Shown here piece by piece: positions 48,619 to 59,850 of a stretch of DNA of 64,000 nucleotides. The translations under genes and the position numbers were made by a program. Origin of the DNA: Reticulitermes speratus. Lineage: Eukaryota > Arthropoda > Insecta > Blattodea > Rhinotermitidae. The notes under the pieces are model-generated. The model had not been told where the DNA came from and ran no database searches. It saw nothing but the letters and a program-made list of their open reading frames with translations. The stretch lies in the NCBI GenBank assembly GCA_021186555.1, contig JAJKFL010000014.1:17931533-17995532 (forward strand), read 5' to 3'. How positions within the stretch are numbered: the stretch's first letter is position 1; each line of letters starts with the position of its first letter.

Positions 48619-49622
48619 TATTCTGTGAGTATGGCATTCGACCTTTCAGTGCGCTTAAGTTACTTTCACGAAGCTTTTGAAATAGCTCTCTTAGTCTCTC
48701 ATTGTGTGATTTCAGCGACTATGCCGTAATAATCACAACATCCATAGAGCAAAAACATAGCAACCCATTCATACCTGCAAGTTCAGAATTACTGACGTAT
48801 TGAAACGTTGCTGGCGAAGGTTTCAGGCCCATTGAAAAACGAAAAAATTCAAAATGACCCGAGGGCATTCCGAATTCACTTTTCGCGCTGACTTTTTCGA
48901 ATAACTGGACTTGATTAAGATCGACGGTAGAGAAAAACTTTGCTTTCCCTAACTCATCTAAGATGTCATTGATATTAGGCAGAGGATATGCGTATCCGAC
49001 TGTCCATTCATTTAGCTTTCTGAAATCAATTACTGCACGCCATTTAGCTTTACCAGAGGAATCTGCCTTCTTACGTAGCAAGAGCAATGGGCTGTTGAAA
49101 GCGCTTCTGGAAGGTGCTATAATCCCTTCATCTAGAAGCTTGCAAATTTGTCAGTCTTTTTATGGCGCAACAGCCCCTAGTGGGCCAGGGTCTCCTCATC
49201 AAGGCTTCACGATCACACTCAGACACACCACACTCGGTAGGACTCCTCTGGACGAGGGACCAGCCCGTCGCAAAGATCTCGACCTGACAACACTCACAAG
49301 AGACAGCCAGCCATGCCCCCGGCGGAATTCGAACCCACAATGCCAGCAAGCGAACGGCCGCGGGCCCACGCCTTAGACCGCGCGGGCACTGGAATCGGCC
49401 CTAATTTGTCTATACGCCTCTTATTTCTGAGCTTCCGGTAACCTGTAAAGCCTAACGTTAATTACTCTGTTCTTATCTAGAGCTCGGACTGGATGTTTAA
49501 CTAGGTCAGTGTGCGCCAGTTTATCTCCCTCCGTATCAAATGTGTCGTGAAATTACTCACATTATACGCTCAGAATGACACTCTTGTTACTCTCCGCCAT
49601 GTGGTCGGTCCCAACTAATTCC
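48619..49622 (-). pseudogene. Ty3/Gypsy-type reverse transcriptase remnant
   Basis: Minus-strand frames give YRLPEAQ (near 49430), then after the nested SINE KLLDEGIIAPSRSAFNSPLL, KWRAVIDFRKLNEWT, YPLPNINDILDELGKAKFFS with TVDL (catalytic Asp A box), and FSMGLKPSPATFQ (the SPATFQ box). The active-site box, normally YxDD, reads SMDV here, so the second Asp is lost. A stop follows at 48727, after which the frame continues as SLKSHNERL. RNase H and integrase are absent: within about 150 bases the envelope-like remnant begins. SINE 49153-49402 interrupts it. Confidence 0.88.
49153..49402 (-). mobile_element. tRNA-derived SINE, family A, nested in the RT remnant
   Basis: GCCGATTCCAGTGCCCGCGC head on the minus strand, body ending GGGGCTGTTGCGCCAT. 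Flanked by AATTTGTC at 49145-49152 and 49403-49410. The retroelement frame resumes across it, so the SINE inserted after the retroelement. Confidence 0.93.
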
Positions 49623-50573
49623 TTAAGCCGTCTGTTCTGTGATAAAGTTATCCGAAATGGAGGATTCAACCTTTTGTACACTGACTGAATCAACCCCTTC
49701 AAATCTCTTCAAATTTGTTACTTTTATGGCCTCTTCATTCGAATTCAGGATGCTTATTACAACTGTGTTGCTGTTAATTTGAGACACTGCACTGGCTACA
49801 TACACGCCAGGATAAATGTCTCCGTTATCAGAAGTTCCAAATCCTTCATCTAAGTCAACCCAAACTTCTTCGATCATATCTGTTCCCGATTTCAGTATCG
49901 TGGAATTCACGTGTTTCGCACCAAATGGATGCTTATGCCCACCAATATCCACGTACCCTTCTCTATTATCGATTATACAATCCCTCAAAACGTGTCAGCC
50001 TATCAGGCCATCTTAACTCAATTTAGAGGTCAGGCGCTACCTGAAATAGGTGTCGTATAGATACGAAGGGTGGTGGAATGTTAATTCCACACTTCCTATT
50101 GCTTTACTCGAAGTCGTTGCGAATCCAGCAATTTCATATTGCGTATCGGTATGAATGGATATATTATCCGGTATCAGACGTAGCTTTGACACAAAAATTT
50201 GTGCCCCCGTGTCCAAGTGCATCCGCAGTGGTTGGTTTCTACATCCCGTGTTAATGACAATATTCACATCGTGGTTATACCCAGTCCCATGCTGTGGCAC
50301 GAAACCTTTCTTTCTACCCACACATAATTCACGTGTGCTTTTACCAACGTGTAAACGATTGTCTGCCGAGTTGGCAACAATGTTCGATATACTGTTTTCA
50401 CTACAGGCACTTCCAGACATTTTAGGATTCCTAAACCCTACTGACTTCGATACAACTACCGTCTGCGAAAGACCCGCATTGTCACTGGCACTGCTGCCAT
50501 TCTCAGCTGCAAGCATCGAGTCCTCACTCCTCGAGTCGGCTGCCGACAAGGCGGGTAGTAGCTGACGACCCAT
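49623..50573 (-). pseudogene. Retroelement protease and protease-RT linker
   Basis: ORF 50037-50573 carries MHLDTGAQIFVSKLRL, the DTGA active site of a retroviral-type aspartic protease. ORF 49623-49988 continues with CIIDNREGYVDIGGHKHPFG, a segment between protease and RT in Gypsy-type polyproteins. The two are separated by a stop near 50005-50035 and are otherwise collinear with the RT remnant. Confidence 0.8.
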
Positions 50574-50822
50574 TTTCGCCGTTGTCTGGATAAGCTACCT
50601 AGCATGTGAATTCGTCGTAGATCATACGGGTTGCATAAGACGGACATTTCACAACAACAGTTTGTCTTGGCAAACACTGTCTGTTGTTATCACAACCTCC
50701 CCATCCTTCCGGTCTGTAACACCACGTTTCATGTTCCCTGAAAAATTTATATTTAATATTTTCTTCCAACATTTATATGCAAAATGACCTGGTTTATTAC
50801 AGTAAATACTAACCACCCTTTT

Positions 50823-51066
50823 GCCGATCCCAGTGGCCGTGCGGTCTTCGGCCGCTCGCTTACTACGATCGTGGGTTCGAATCCCACCGGGGACATGGAT
50901 GTCTGTCTCTTGTGAATGTTGTGTGTTGTCAGGTAGAGGTCTCTGCGACGAGCTGGTCCCTCGTCCAGAGGAGTCCTACCGACTGTGGTGTGTCTAATGT
51001 GTGTGATCGTGAAGCCTCGACGAAACGAAGAGGCCCAGGCCCAGGCCCATATAGGGCTGTCAAGCC
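50823..51066 (+). mobile_element. tRNA-derived SINE, family A, within the retroelement
   Basis: GCCGATCCCAGTGGCCGTGC head, GGGTTCGAATCCC box B, body through GGGCTGTCAAGCCAGAGAG. It lies between the gag and protease remnants and runs directly into the GA tract. I found no clear target-site duplication. Confidence 0.9.
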
Positions 51067-51419
51067 AGAGAGAGAAAGAGAGAGAGAGAGAGGAGAGAGG
51101 GAGAGAGAGAGGGAGAGAGAGAGGGGAGAGAGAGGGAGAGAGAGAGTGGTGGAGAGAGAGAGGGGAGAGAGGGGGAGGGAGAGGAGGGAGAGAGAGGGGG
51201 AGAGAAAGAGGAAGTGAGAGGGGGAGGGAGGGGGAGGGAGTGAGAGAGAGGGGGAGAGGGAGGGGGAGAAGGAGAAGGAGAGAGAGAGGGGGGAGAAGGA
51301 GAGAGAGGGGGGGAGGGAGAGGGGGGAGAGGAAGAGAGGGAGGGAGAGGGGGAGAGGGGGAGATAGAGGTAGAGAGAGAGAGGGGGAGAGAGAGGGAGAG
51401 AGAGAGAGAGACTGCAGGA
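51067..51419. repeat. (GA)n-rich tract, about 350 bp
   Basis: Almost pure purine: GA and GGGA/GGAG units. It is attached to the SINE 3' end, whose tail in another copy (59833-59850) is also GA-rich, suggesting the tract grew from the SINE tail. Long open frames across it on both strands are artefacts. Confidence 0.95.
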
Positions 51420-51423
51420 GCTG

Positions 51424-52100
51424 TCACGTTACCTCATCCGATTTACTAGTCCGTAAACATTGCGATTCTTTATGACCAATGAGTTTGTAGTTGCTGCAAC
51501 GCAGTTTTGCTGTCGATAGCGATTTTTCCTTCGAATAAAATAATGTGCGTTCTTCCTCAGTAACAATTTTAGCGGCTTCAGCAATATCTGAAGGGCTTCT
51601 AGAACAAATTGCAGTCCAAATCCATTCTATCGCTTGTCCATGAAAAAAAAGAAAAGCTTTACATAACTGTGATACCAATTTTGTGACACCGCACATTTCA
51701 GATGAGGTCGCGACTTCTATACCTGCGCCCCGAAAATCCGAAATTAACTGATCAAGCCTCTTCCACCATGCTGCTACTGTTTCGTGTTTAGCTTGTCTGG
51801 TGTTGAATACAGTACGAGCATAGAAATCTAATGTCCATTTAGTAGCATAATGCTCCTTTAACACTGCCTTAACACTAGCCAAACCATCTGCTTCCTGCCG
51901 AAGTAATTTTATTTCGCTTCCCCTGTTATGCGCGTGCGTGCATACTTGTGAAATAGATCGTACTCGTCATGGTCAGTCATCCCACAATCTGCTCCGACAT
52001 TTTCGCACAACTCTTTCAATTTGCGTGTCCCCACCAAATGGTTCACATATCGATTTTAAAGCATTTTTAACGCTTACGTAATGGCCAGCCAATTTCAGCT
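51424..52100 (-). pseudogene. Gag-like remnant of the LTR retroelement
   Basis: Main ORF 51424-51882 begins in LASVKAVLKEHYATKWTLDF and includes ETVAAWWKRLDQLISDFRG and ESQC, typical of insect Gypsy gag. The nucleocapsid knuckle CSNYKLIGHKESQC keeps the last Cys and His but has Tyr where the second Cys of C-x2-C-x4-H-x4-C should be. Coding traces extend right to about 52100 in shifted frames. No LTR was identified. Confidence 0.75.
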
Positions 52101-52224
52101 ACGCAGAAGTGGGCAGGGGGAACAGTGTGGCAGAAGTGACTTCACTGTTCTCTACGCGAACTGTTGACTTGACTCACTTGCCTGTTCAGCAAGGCTGGAC
52201 ACACGCGCGCAATACGCAAAGATA

Positions 52225-52320
52225 AAAGTAAAGTTCACCCTAGAAAAGGCCATGAAGGCCCAAAGGAGGAATAGAAAACCCTCTCCTTGTCTATCCGCAT
52301 AGTGTCGACAACACTTAACA
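52225..52320 (+). repeat. Family C repeat fragment
   Basis: GTAAAGTTCACCCTAGAAAA, GGCCATGAAGGCCCAAAGG and GTAGA-like sequence match the left end of 24710-24790. Confidence 0.6.
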
Positions 52321-52324
52321 CCCT

Positions 52325-52735
52325 TACCCAGGGGCATACTCAAGGTGGGGGGGCTGCCATGCTGCAGCCCCCCCCCCCAAACCGAAATTTAAAAAACACA
52401 GATTTTGTAGACACAATGATATCAAACGTTTTACATGATTTACCCTGCAGCCGAAATTAGTCACAGAAGTCGGTTATGACTAGTACTTCAGAATTTTGAA
52501 AAATAAATTTATAAAATTTAAAAGAAAACAAGAAGACTGGACACTGTAACTGAGTCATGGAACATGTAGTTACATTCGTATGTATATATAAATGCAGTTG
52601 CAAAGTGTTCTGTTACAGTTATACTTATGACATGATATTTATGACAATATTAAAATCAAACATAAATTATATACAGCCTCAGGGTCAGCCTCCCCCACCC
52701 CAATGAAAAATTCTGGGTGCGCACCTGTCCCTGCC
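52325..52735. mobile_element. Probable non-autonomous DNA transposon with G-rich ends
   Basis: The left end reads CCAGGGGCATACTCAAGG followed by GGGGGGGCTG. The right end in reverse complement reads GGGACAGGTGCGCACCCAG followed by GGGGTGGGGGAGGCTG. The two ends are similar and opposite in orientation, and the middle is AT-rich with no coding. This resembles the 'GGGGCGTACCCAGGATTTTT' ends seen in several DNA transposon families. The exact ends and family are uncertain. Confidence 0.45.
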
Positions 52736-55700
52736 TGATAGGCACCTCCTTGGCGGCTTTCTGGAATGGTGTCCCTCATTCTGAATCACTCTGGTTCTGA
52801 ACAGCAACAGGACAACAACCTTCACATCAGAACACCTTATGCTGGCGTCCTTTTGTATGCCCCTTGAAACTGCTCCTTTCCTGTTTCGGCCGGTCCTTTC
52901 TGACCACAAGTATGTATGCCTGTCACCAATCATCCATTCTGCAACTATTGACAGTGCAATTGGTCTGTACCAGCCACTTTACTGGTTTTTGCTCGATGTA
53001 TGATGTCTGTATTGGTCAGAATCTGTAGAATTTTTTAAGTCTGCAGATTAACTGCCACCCCCAACTAGGTAACAATACTCACGCCTCTGTCGTAACCCTA
53101 GATGATGGTGAGTGGTTTCCAAATTTTGTTGACCAGTAGTGCATGATTCAGGAACAATCATATGGCTTAAATGATGATCATGAGCTGGCAAACATGAAGA
53201 GCTAATACTCACTACAGAACATTGTAAGTTCCACTAAGACGCAATATATTGCTACGAAACTGGTGGACGGTTGTCTGACCAGTGTGAACTCTACTAGCAC
53301 CCATATAGAATGTGTACATCGACTGACAAAGAGAACTTAAGTATAATGTTCTCTTACTCTAATCACAGTTCACAGTACAGAATATCGAAGTCATCTCAAG
53401 GCGTAGAGATGACTTAAGCAATAGCTCTAATATAAGGATGAAGAAAAAAAGGCCACTAATTTATTTGTCTGTGGAGCACAACGGGATGGACATTATTTTT
53501 ATTTTAATTAGATGTTGGCCTTTGGCATGACTTTAAAGGTTACTAAAGGAAAGAGACAAACATTATAAATGGTACCATAAATTGTCTGATAAGTCATCAC
53601 GACAGAGGATTTATCTAAAAAGCTTGTATATTGCCATATAATGATATTATTAAATTCTGTCTTCCTTGTAGTTTCACATTTAACTCATTCAGATGCTTTA
53701 AAATATCAACTACAAATGTCGGACCTCGCAGCCGTACCATACTTTTATGTCGCTAACATACTGTTGCAGATCCCAAAACATAATATTTAATTTATCAGAT
53801 CACAAACAGTTTTCAACACCATTAGGCATGATAACAGCGAATTTCAGTGTTACATGGCAATCTTCATGTACACTTTTGATGTCGAGAAGAAACTGCACTA
53901 ACTGTTGATGATACAGACTAATTCTCGGACTCAAACGGCTGGTTACCGACTGACACAACTTTTTTTTAAAATGTGTTCCTGTCTTATTATTTTGCCACAC
54001 AAGACTTCTTGGCATATTATAAATGGCAGCTGTGGTTTTACTACCGTGTTGTTTATAGGTTTAAACAATGGGAACTCAGTTTTTATATTTCACTTGTAAG
54101 GTCCTGAACATAAAAAACAAGACATAACAACATGTGATTTATTACTATATTTGTATTAGTGCTGTACATGTGGTGAATCATTTTTCCATTTCAGGTTTAA
54201 TTACTCTTAATACATAATCAATCAGTCAGTCAATAATCTCAGCTCTTTTACATATTTCCCATCTGTCTGGATTGCACCATTTCTCCAGTAAGCACAAACG
54301 GAGCCCATAATGGTGTTTCATTTTGCTATTTACACTCTAACATACACCTTGCAGTGATGTAGAATGGTTTAAGTGGCTACTGTTGACTTCAGAAATAATT
54401 TAGACTGCAAATTAATAAGGCACCATTTGTTTGAAAAAAGCCCAAACTTTTAACAGGTTACCCAATCTTTCAATTGAATTTATGTATCAAAGCCTCTTTG
54501 CATGTTGTGCCTGTATTCATTGTTAAGTGCAAGAACTTCAACTAACTTAAGTCCACTTATTTTGTTAAATGTTAAACTCACAACATGACTGTCTACCCTT
54601 CATTCCTTCAAATAAAACTGTATAAAACATTAGACAAATATAATGCACCCTACGTGAGAATGTTACACTGCTGAATTAATAATGTGCATTAAACAGCACA
54701 CAGCAGACAATACTTTATTGCTGCTACTGTATCACTCCTTATTGCTGCCAACAATAACCACACTTAAGGGGTGCAAAATAGAACATGCCAATATCAATTA
54801 AAGAATTATAGGTCCGCAAAAACCTCTCTGAGCATTTCACGCCACTGCACGACATATAGGTCAACAGAAACACTAATTAATTTATAAAAAGTTGTTCTTG
54901 TGGTGATTCACTGCTGGATTACCAAGGCAGAACACTGGTAACATGGTTGATTTAAGTGGCATGTACTTTCTTGAAAAAAAAAAAAAACACGTGTATGACA
55001 GTTCGCTCAGGACCAGTACATTGCTATGAATATCCTCCTCTAGCCATATTCCTACCTGGGAATAGTGCTTTGGTTTATTGCCTTGTGTATACAAAACAAA
55101 GACAAAACATTCAGATACAGCACATTTTAAAACACATAAAATACTTACAGAGTATTCTTGTATTTCCTTCATCATGTGACCACTATGATTCATTCTTTAT
55201 GTTCAGCACTGAAAAATGTGGAAGCTATTAAAAACTGAAGTGCTTCTCACATTGGATAAATAAACACAGAACATGACGGAAGTCAAGAGAAGTCCTGTTT
55301 TAAGAAAGAAGCGTTTTCTTTTCGTTTGGGTATTTCAACTACGCAAAGTCTTAAAAACATATTCATATGTTATCTCTATTACCCATATACACTAATAAAA
55401 GTGCACAGTAACCTCCTACAAAGTTTTACCAAATTCTGTAAAGAATTTAGTGAAGGAATTTTTCTGCATTGTAACCTGTGAAAGTGTTAATCATATTGTG
55501 AATCAAAAATACAAAGTTAAAAGTTCGTTTTTCAAGTGTTGTCACTGGCATATTGCAGTTTCTAGGATACTGGAGCATCACCCTCTGCAGGACAACCAAA
55601 CTAACACAGTAATATTAGTTTCCCGAAACTTTAATGAGTGGTAGAAATTGGTGTCAAAATTTTTATCACTTACTTCTTCCAGCTTTGACTCAACAGCACA

Positions 55701-57827
55701 CTCACTTTAGTACTGCATGGCTAAATATAGGCCTATACATTTTCCGCTCATGAACGAAGATATCATATAGAATGTGGTTAATGAAATAAGACGTCATGTA
55801 CATATTAAAGCGAAAATAGAGTTCACAAATTGGCATGTAGACATATAAACAAGTACACCAAGATCACAAACTTTCAAAACACAGATTTTCGTTACATTAT
55901 ACTCTTATCATATGAGACACCAGTTTTGCATATTTCAAGTTACAAGTCTTTTGAAAATGATATTATGCAAGTGTCATATGCAGTAATCTACTGCCAATCT
56001 CAGAAATCTTCATTGTTTATATTACATGTAGGCTGAACTAACCACACTGAGGCACACATTAAAAATTGGTTCCATGTTACAAGAAGCATATATACATATC
56101 GCTGTAACTTAACTTATCATAAACAAAATATGAAGTTTTCCAGTGCAGAGTTGTTTCACAATGAAGTTATCAGTTTACAGAACACACCAAAATTCCCAAT
56201 TTATTTACAGTAAATTAAACTTGTATTAAAGCAGGTAACTGACAAGAGGCTGTTTCATATTCTCATTTGCTTTGCACTCTTCAACACAGAAAATTCCATA
56301 TTACAAGCGATGAAACAGTTTTGCCACGCTAAGTAATTTCCTTATAATTAACCGTGCTTGAAACATAAAGTAATACTTGTGCAAAGTATCTTCCATAGTA
56401 TAAACACAAGCATAACTGCAAGTACTTCTAAATGGTGAATTATGATATTGAGCAACTCATGCAACTTAAAGTGTGTTTTTGCATGTCTTAGGGTGGTGAT
56501 TCAGTCCCAATGGCATAGGGACTTCTCATACACTTTGTGAGGCTCGTGTCATGTGACGTGTTTAGTTGAGAATCTGTTTAAATTAAGATGAAGACTACGC
56601 TCGTACATTATAGGCATTTACAGATCTGTAGTTAGTAAATATAAATGCTAAAACACGTATCTATTGATAGTTTGTACCTGCGAGCAGATGCTACAATACC
56701 CCCTATGCTGGCACAGATCAGATCTCCATATTTATGTTATATTCATGTGTTTCATTCATTTGGCATGGAGCTCACAAAATCCTAACTACAGAAACAGCAG
56801 CCACTGATAGTCTGAGGATTTGAACATTCATTTGGATTTCCACGAAACTGATGTTTTGCTCTAATCAGCAGGATGCTATTTATTACACACCACTAGATTG
56901 ATATATATTCTTTATAAACCATTTCCTGTCTCCACTTTTATGAGTTCTTTACTGTGTCACGTATTCATGAAACTTAATATACTTTCAAATGTGGAACAAG
57001 GTATAAATGTTTCCATTTATGATCTTCCGTGCTTCTTCATTAATGTTCAATGTAATAATGGTCAGAGCATACTCAGGACTCACAAGTTTTAAATAAATTA
57101 GTATTGTGTTGTGGAAACAACTGAACACCGACATCTTAGGGTTTCACGACAGTAAAAGTTTGGATTACGATGCTGTGTATTGTAACAAACAGCAGGTTCT
57201 TTAGAACAGTGTTTAACCATTCATAAGACTATACAGTGACATAATAATGAAAACCACAAACCCAAGTGGAATTAAACACGTGACAACCCTAATGTTATAT
57301 CAAATGGGATTGTTTCTATTGTCAATACAAAAACAGCATGTTCTGAAAAATTATAAAAACTAAGCCGCTCAATTTTAATACGATATTTGACAATTGGTAA
57401 AACTGCACTACAAACTTTAGTGTTCCTTTTACAGAATATCCCTAGTATTATAAAACAAAAAATTTCATACTATGTAAAGCACAAGTGTATCTATTAACTT
57501 CTATCAAAGCCATAATATGTTTTAATTCTGACCTTGAATCATCATCAGGGTGTTGCATGTATTTGGGTTTTGAAATGTGTTAAGAATTGATTACATATCC
57601 ATTAAATAAAATATATTCAGCATAAAGTAAGTTAATAGGTTACCTGTTATAGGCATGGCTCTCCACAGATATATCAGCAGTCTTTAAATATTTAGAACTA
57701 TTTAGAGACTTACAACAAAATTTATTAAAATTATGACAGACTTGTTGATTCTTTTATATCAGGTTTGGTGTAGAATATGGTTTCTTGTATTTTAAAGCTG
57801 TCCATTCCATGCATTTTTTAGATCAGT

Positions 57828-58180
57828 GTATTCAATTTATTGTACCAGTCAAATGCACTTTATTAATCACATATGAATATTAAAGACATGTTTTGATACA
57901 AGCATACCATCTTCAGGGACCACCATATGCCACGTTTAAAACCAATTGCCAGTGATAAGCTATTACTTATAAAGTTCCACAGTTGTGTAGTACGTTCTGG
58001 AGCCTACTACAAAGCTGTGGAACCTTGTAAATAATAACTTATCACTGGCAATTGGTTTTAAACGTGGCATATTGTGCTCCCTGAAGATGGTAGACTTGTA
58101 CCGAAATATGACGGAGCTACATTTTTAATATTCATGTCTAGTTAACAATGTGCATTGTGCTGGTACAATGAATTGAATAG
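57828..58180. mobile_element. Foldback element: imperfect inverted repeat, ~350 bp
   Basis: Outer arms ATTCAATTTATTGTACCAG / CTGGTACAATGAATTGAAT. Inner arms CCATCTTCAGGGA / TCCCTGAAGATGG, then GCCACGTTTAAAACCAATTG / CAATTGGTTTTAAACGTGGC and GCCAGTGATAAG / CTTATCACTGGC. No coding sequence. It is a separate element type from 28406-29096. Confidence 0.85.
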
Positions 58181-58811
58181 AATGATTTCTTGTAGTTAAT
58201 GTAATTAATGTCAAACTGTAATAGTGATGGATAGTTTACTAAGCAGATTGTTTTCAAAGAGAGTATTACATGAAGTATGTATGTATAGTTGGATGTCATT
58301 CTTGTTATAATATGATGGAGTTGTGGTTTCTGTGAAGATTTTTGTGCATTTGCTTGTTCATCATGTTAGGTTGTGCTTACTCATCTGACTGTAACCACAA
58401 CGTATTGGGTCTTGGATAAAAGTTAATAAACAAGCGTGCTTTGGATGGTTATCATATTATTCATTATATAATACTGCAGGAGAATTTTACTCTTGAATTT
58501 GTCAGTATACAGTTGAAATTGCCATTATTTTATGAATGATAGAAGATCTGGCTGATAATTCCAGCTTTGTTTGGCCATCTTCCACCTTCTGGTTTTTGCA
58601 CATAATTATTCCATTTATTTCATAATTTGTATTATTTATTTCACACAGACCTCCGTTTAATTTTACTTGAACTTCGGCATGAAACAGTAATACTGTTCAT
58701 GATTTATGCCAAGCTGTGAGACAGGAAAACAACTTGCAGATTAAAGTTGAAAAATCTGTACTTGTTGGCTTATGAGCAATGTATTAGCGTGCAAAATAAA
58801 TATCAATATCC

Positions 58812-58888
58812 CACATTCGGTAGCAAATTCATGTAGGAAGTTTAAATACCGCATACGGTAGCAAATTTATGTAGTAAGTTTAAAATAC
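58812..58888. repeat. Two-copy tandem repeat, ~38-bp unit
   Basis: CGGTAGCAAATTCATGTAGG and CGGTAGCAAATTTATGTAGT are 38 bases apart, each followed by AAGTTTAAA. Confidence 0.9.
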
Positions 58889-59037
58889 TAAAGAATATTT
58901 TGCAATTATCAAACAGCAAGCAATGCCAGAAATATTGATATGAAATTCCTTGAAGGTATTCCCCCTGTGAAGAGACTTGCGAGTTTTAATGCACATAACT
59001 GTGCTGGTAGCAGCAACCAAGCCATAAACATGATATG

Positions 59038-59049
59038 GGGGGGGGGGGA
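59038..59049. repeat. Poly-G tract
   Basis: A run of about 12 G bases. Confidence 0.9.
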
Positions 59050-59576
59050 GAGAATACCAACAAATCTTGTAAATAGCTATGAATTTCAACATACAAGAGT
59101 ACTTCAAAATAAAACAACAAGCACACTGAAAAAGGACATATATAGTAAGTAGGATGAGGCAATTTAATTCCAAAATGGTAAAAATTCAAGTAGTTTTCAG
59201 GATTCTGACACTGTATTGTCCAGTAGGTGGCTACCATCTTCTGAACAGAAGTTTCTATCCTGAAAACAGAGGCAGCATGTTCCTTGGAAACAAACGGCCA
59301 CCACACTATGCCATTTCAAAATCCCAAAACCAAATCTGGACACTTTGGTCTATAACAGGCACATGGATCGACTACTAATAAGAATAGGCCAACAGAGTCT
59401 GATTGCTTAAATAAATAAGGTGCTTGTGATGATCAGGAAAAATGCTGCCAATTTTACTAAATTGTGCTGGTGCTCACAACTAATTTACTACACTATACTG
59501 CAGCGCTTGCAGTCTTCTTTCACGTAAAGATTTTTATTTGTATCCACAAGTTATGATATGATATATATGATATGAT

Positions 59577-59850
59577 GCCGATCCCAGTGGCCGTGCGGTC
59601 TAAGGCGTGGGTCTTCGGCCGCTCGCTTACCAGGATCGTGGGTTCGAATCCCACCGGGGGCATGGATGTCTGTCTCTTGTGAGTGTTGTGTGTTGTCAGG
59701 TGGAGGTCTCTGCGACGAGCTGGTCCCTCGTCCAGAGGAGTCCTACCGACTGTGGTGTGTCTAAAATGTGTGTGTGACCATGAAACCTCGACGAAACGAG
59801 GAGGCCCAGGCCCATATAAGGCTGTCGAGCCATTAAAAAGAGAGAGAGAG
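59577..59850 (+). mobile_element. tRNA-derived SINE, family A
   Basis: Full copy: GCCGATCCCAGTGGCCGTGC, GGGTTCGAATCCC, CCTCGTCCAGAGGAGTCC, ending GGCTGTCGAGCCATTAAAAA plus (GA)n. Flanked by ATATGATATGAT (59565-59576) and ATATGATACGAT (59851-59862). Confidence 0.95.

Noticed and set aside
50753-51449. Long Ser/Leu/Pro-rich and Arg/Glu-rich open frames of 100-220 codons on both strands
   Set aside because: They are translations of the (GA)n tract plus the SINE; dipeptide-like content and no gene context.
59577-59660. tRNA gene-like sequence with A and B boxes
   Set aside because: It is the head of a SINE with body, tail and target duplication. The same applies at 299-566, 22316, 25246, 26261, 27430, 32471, 49153, 50823, 13757 and 39277.
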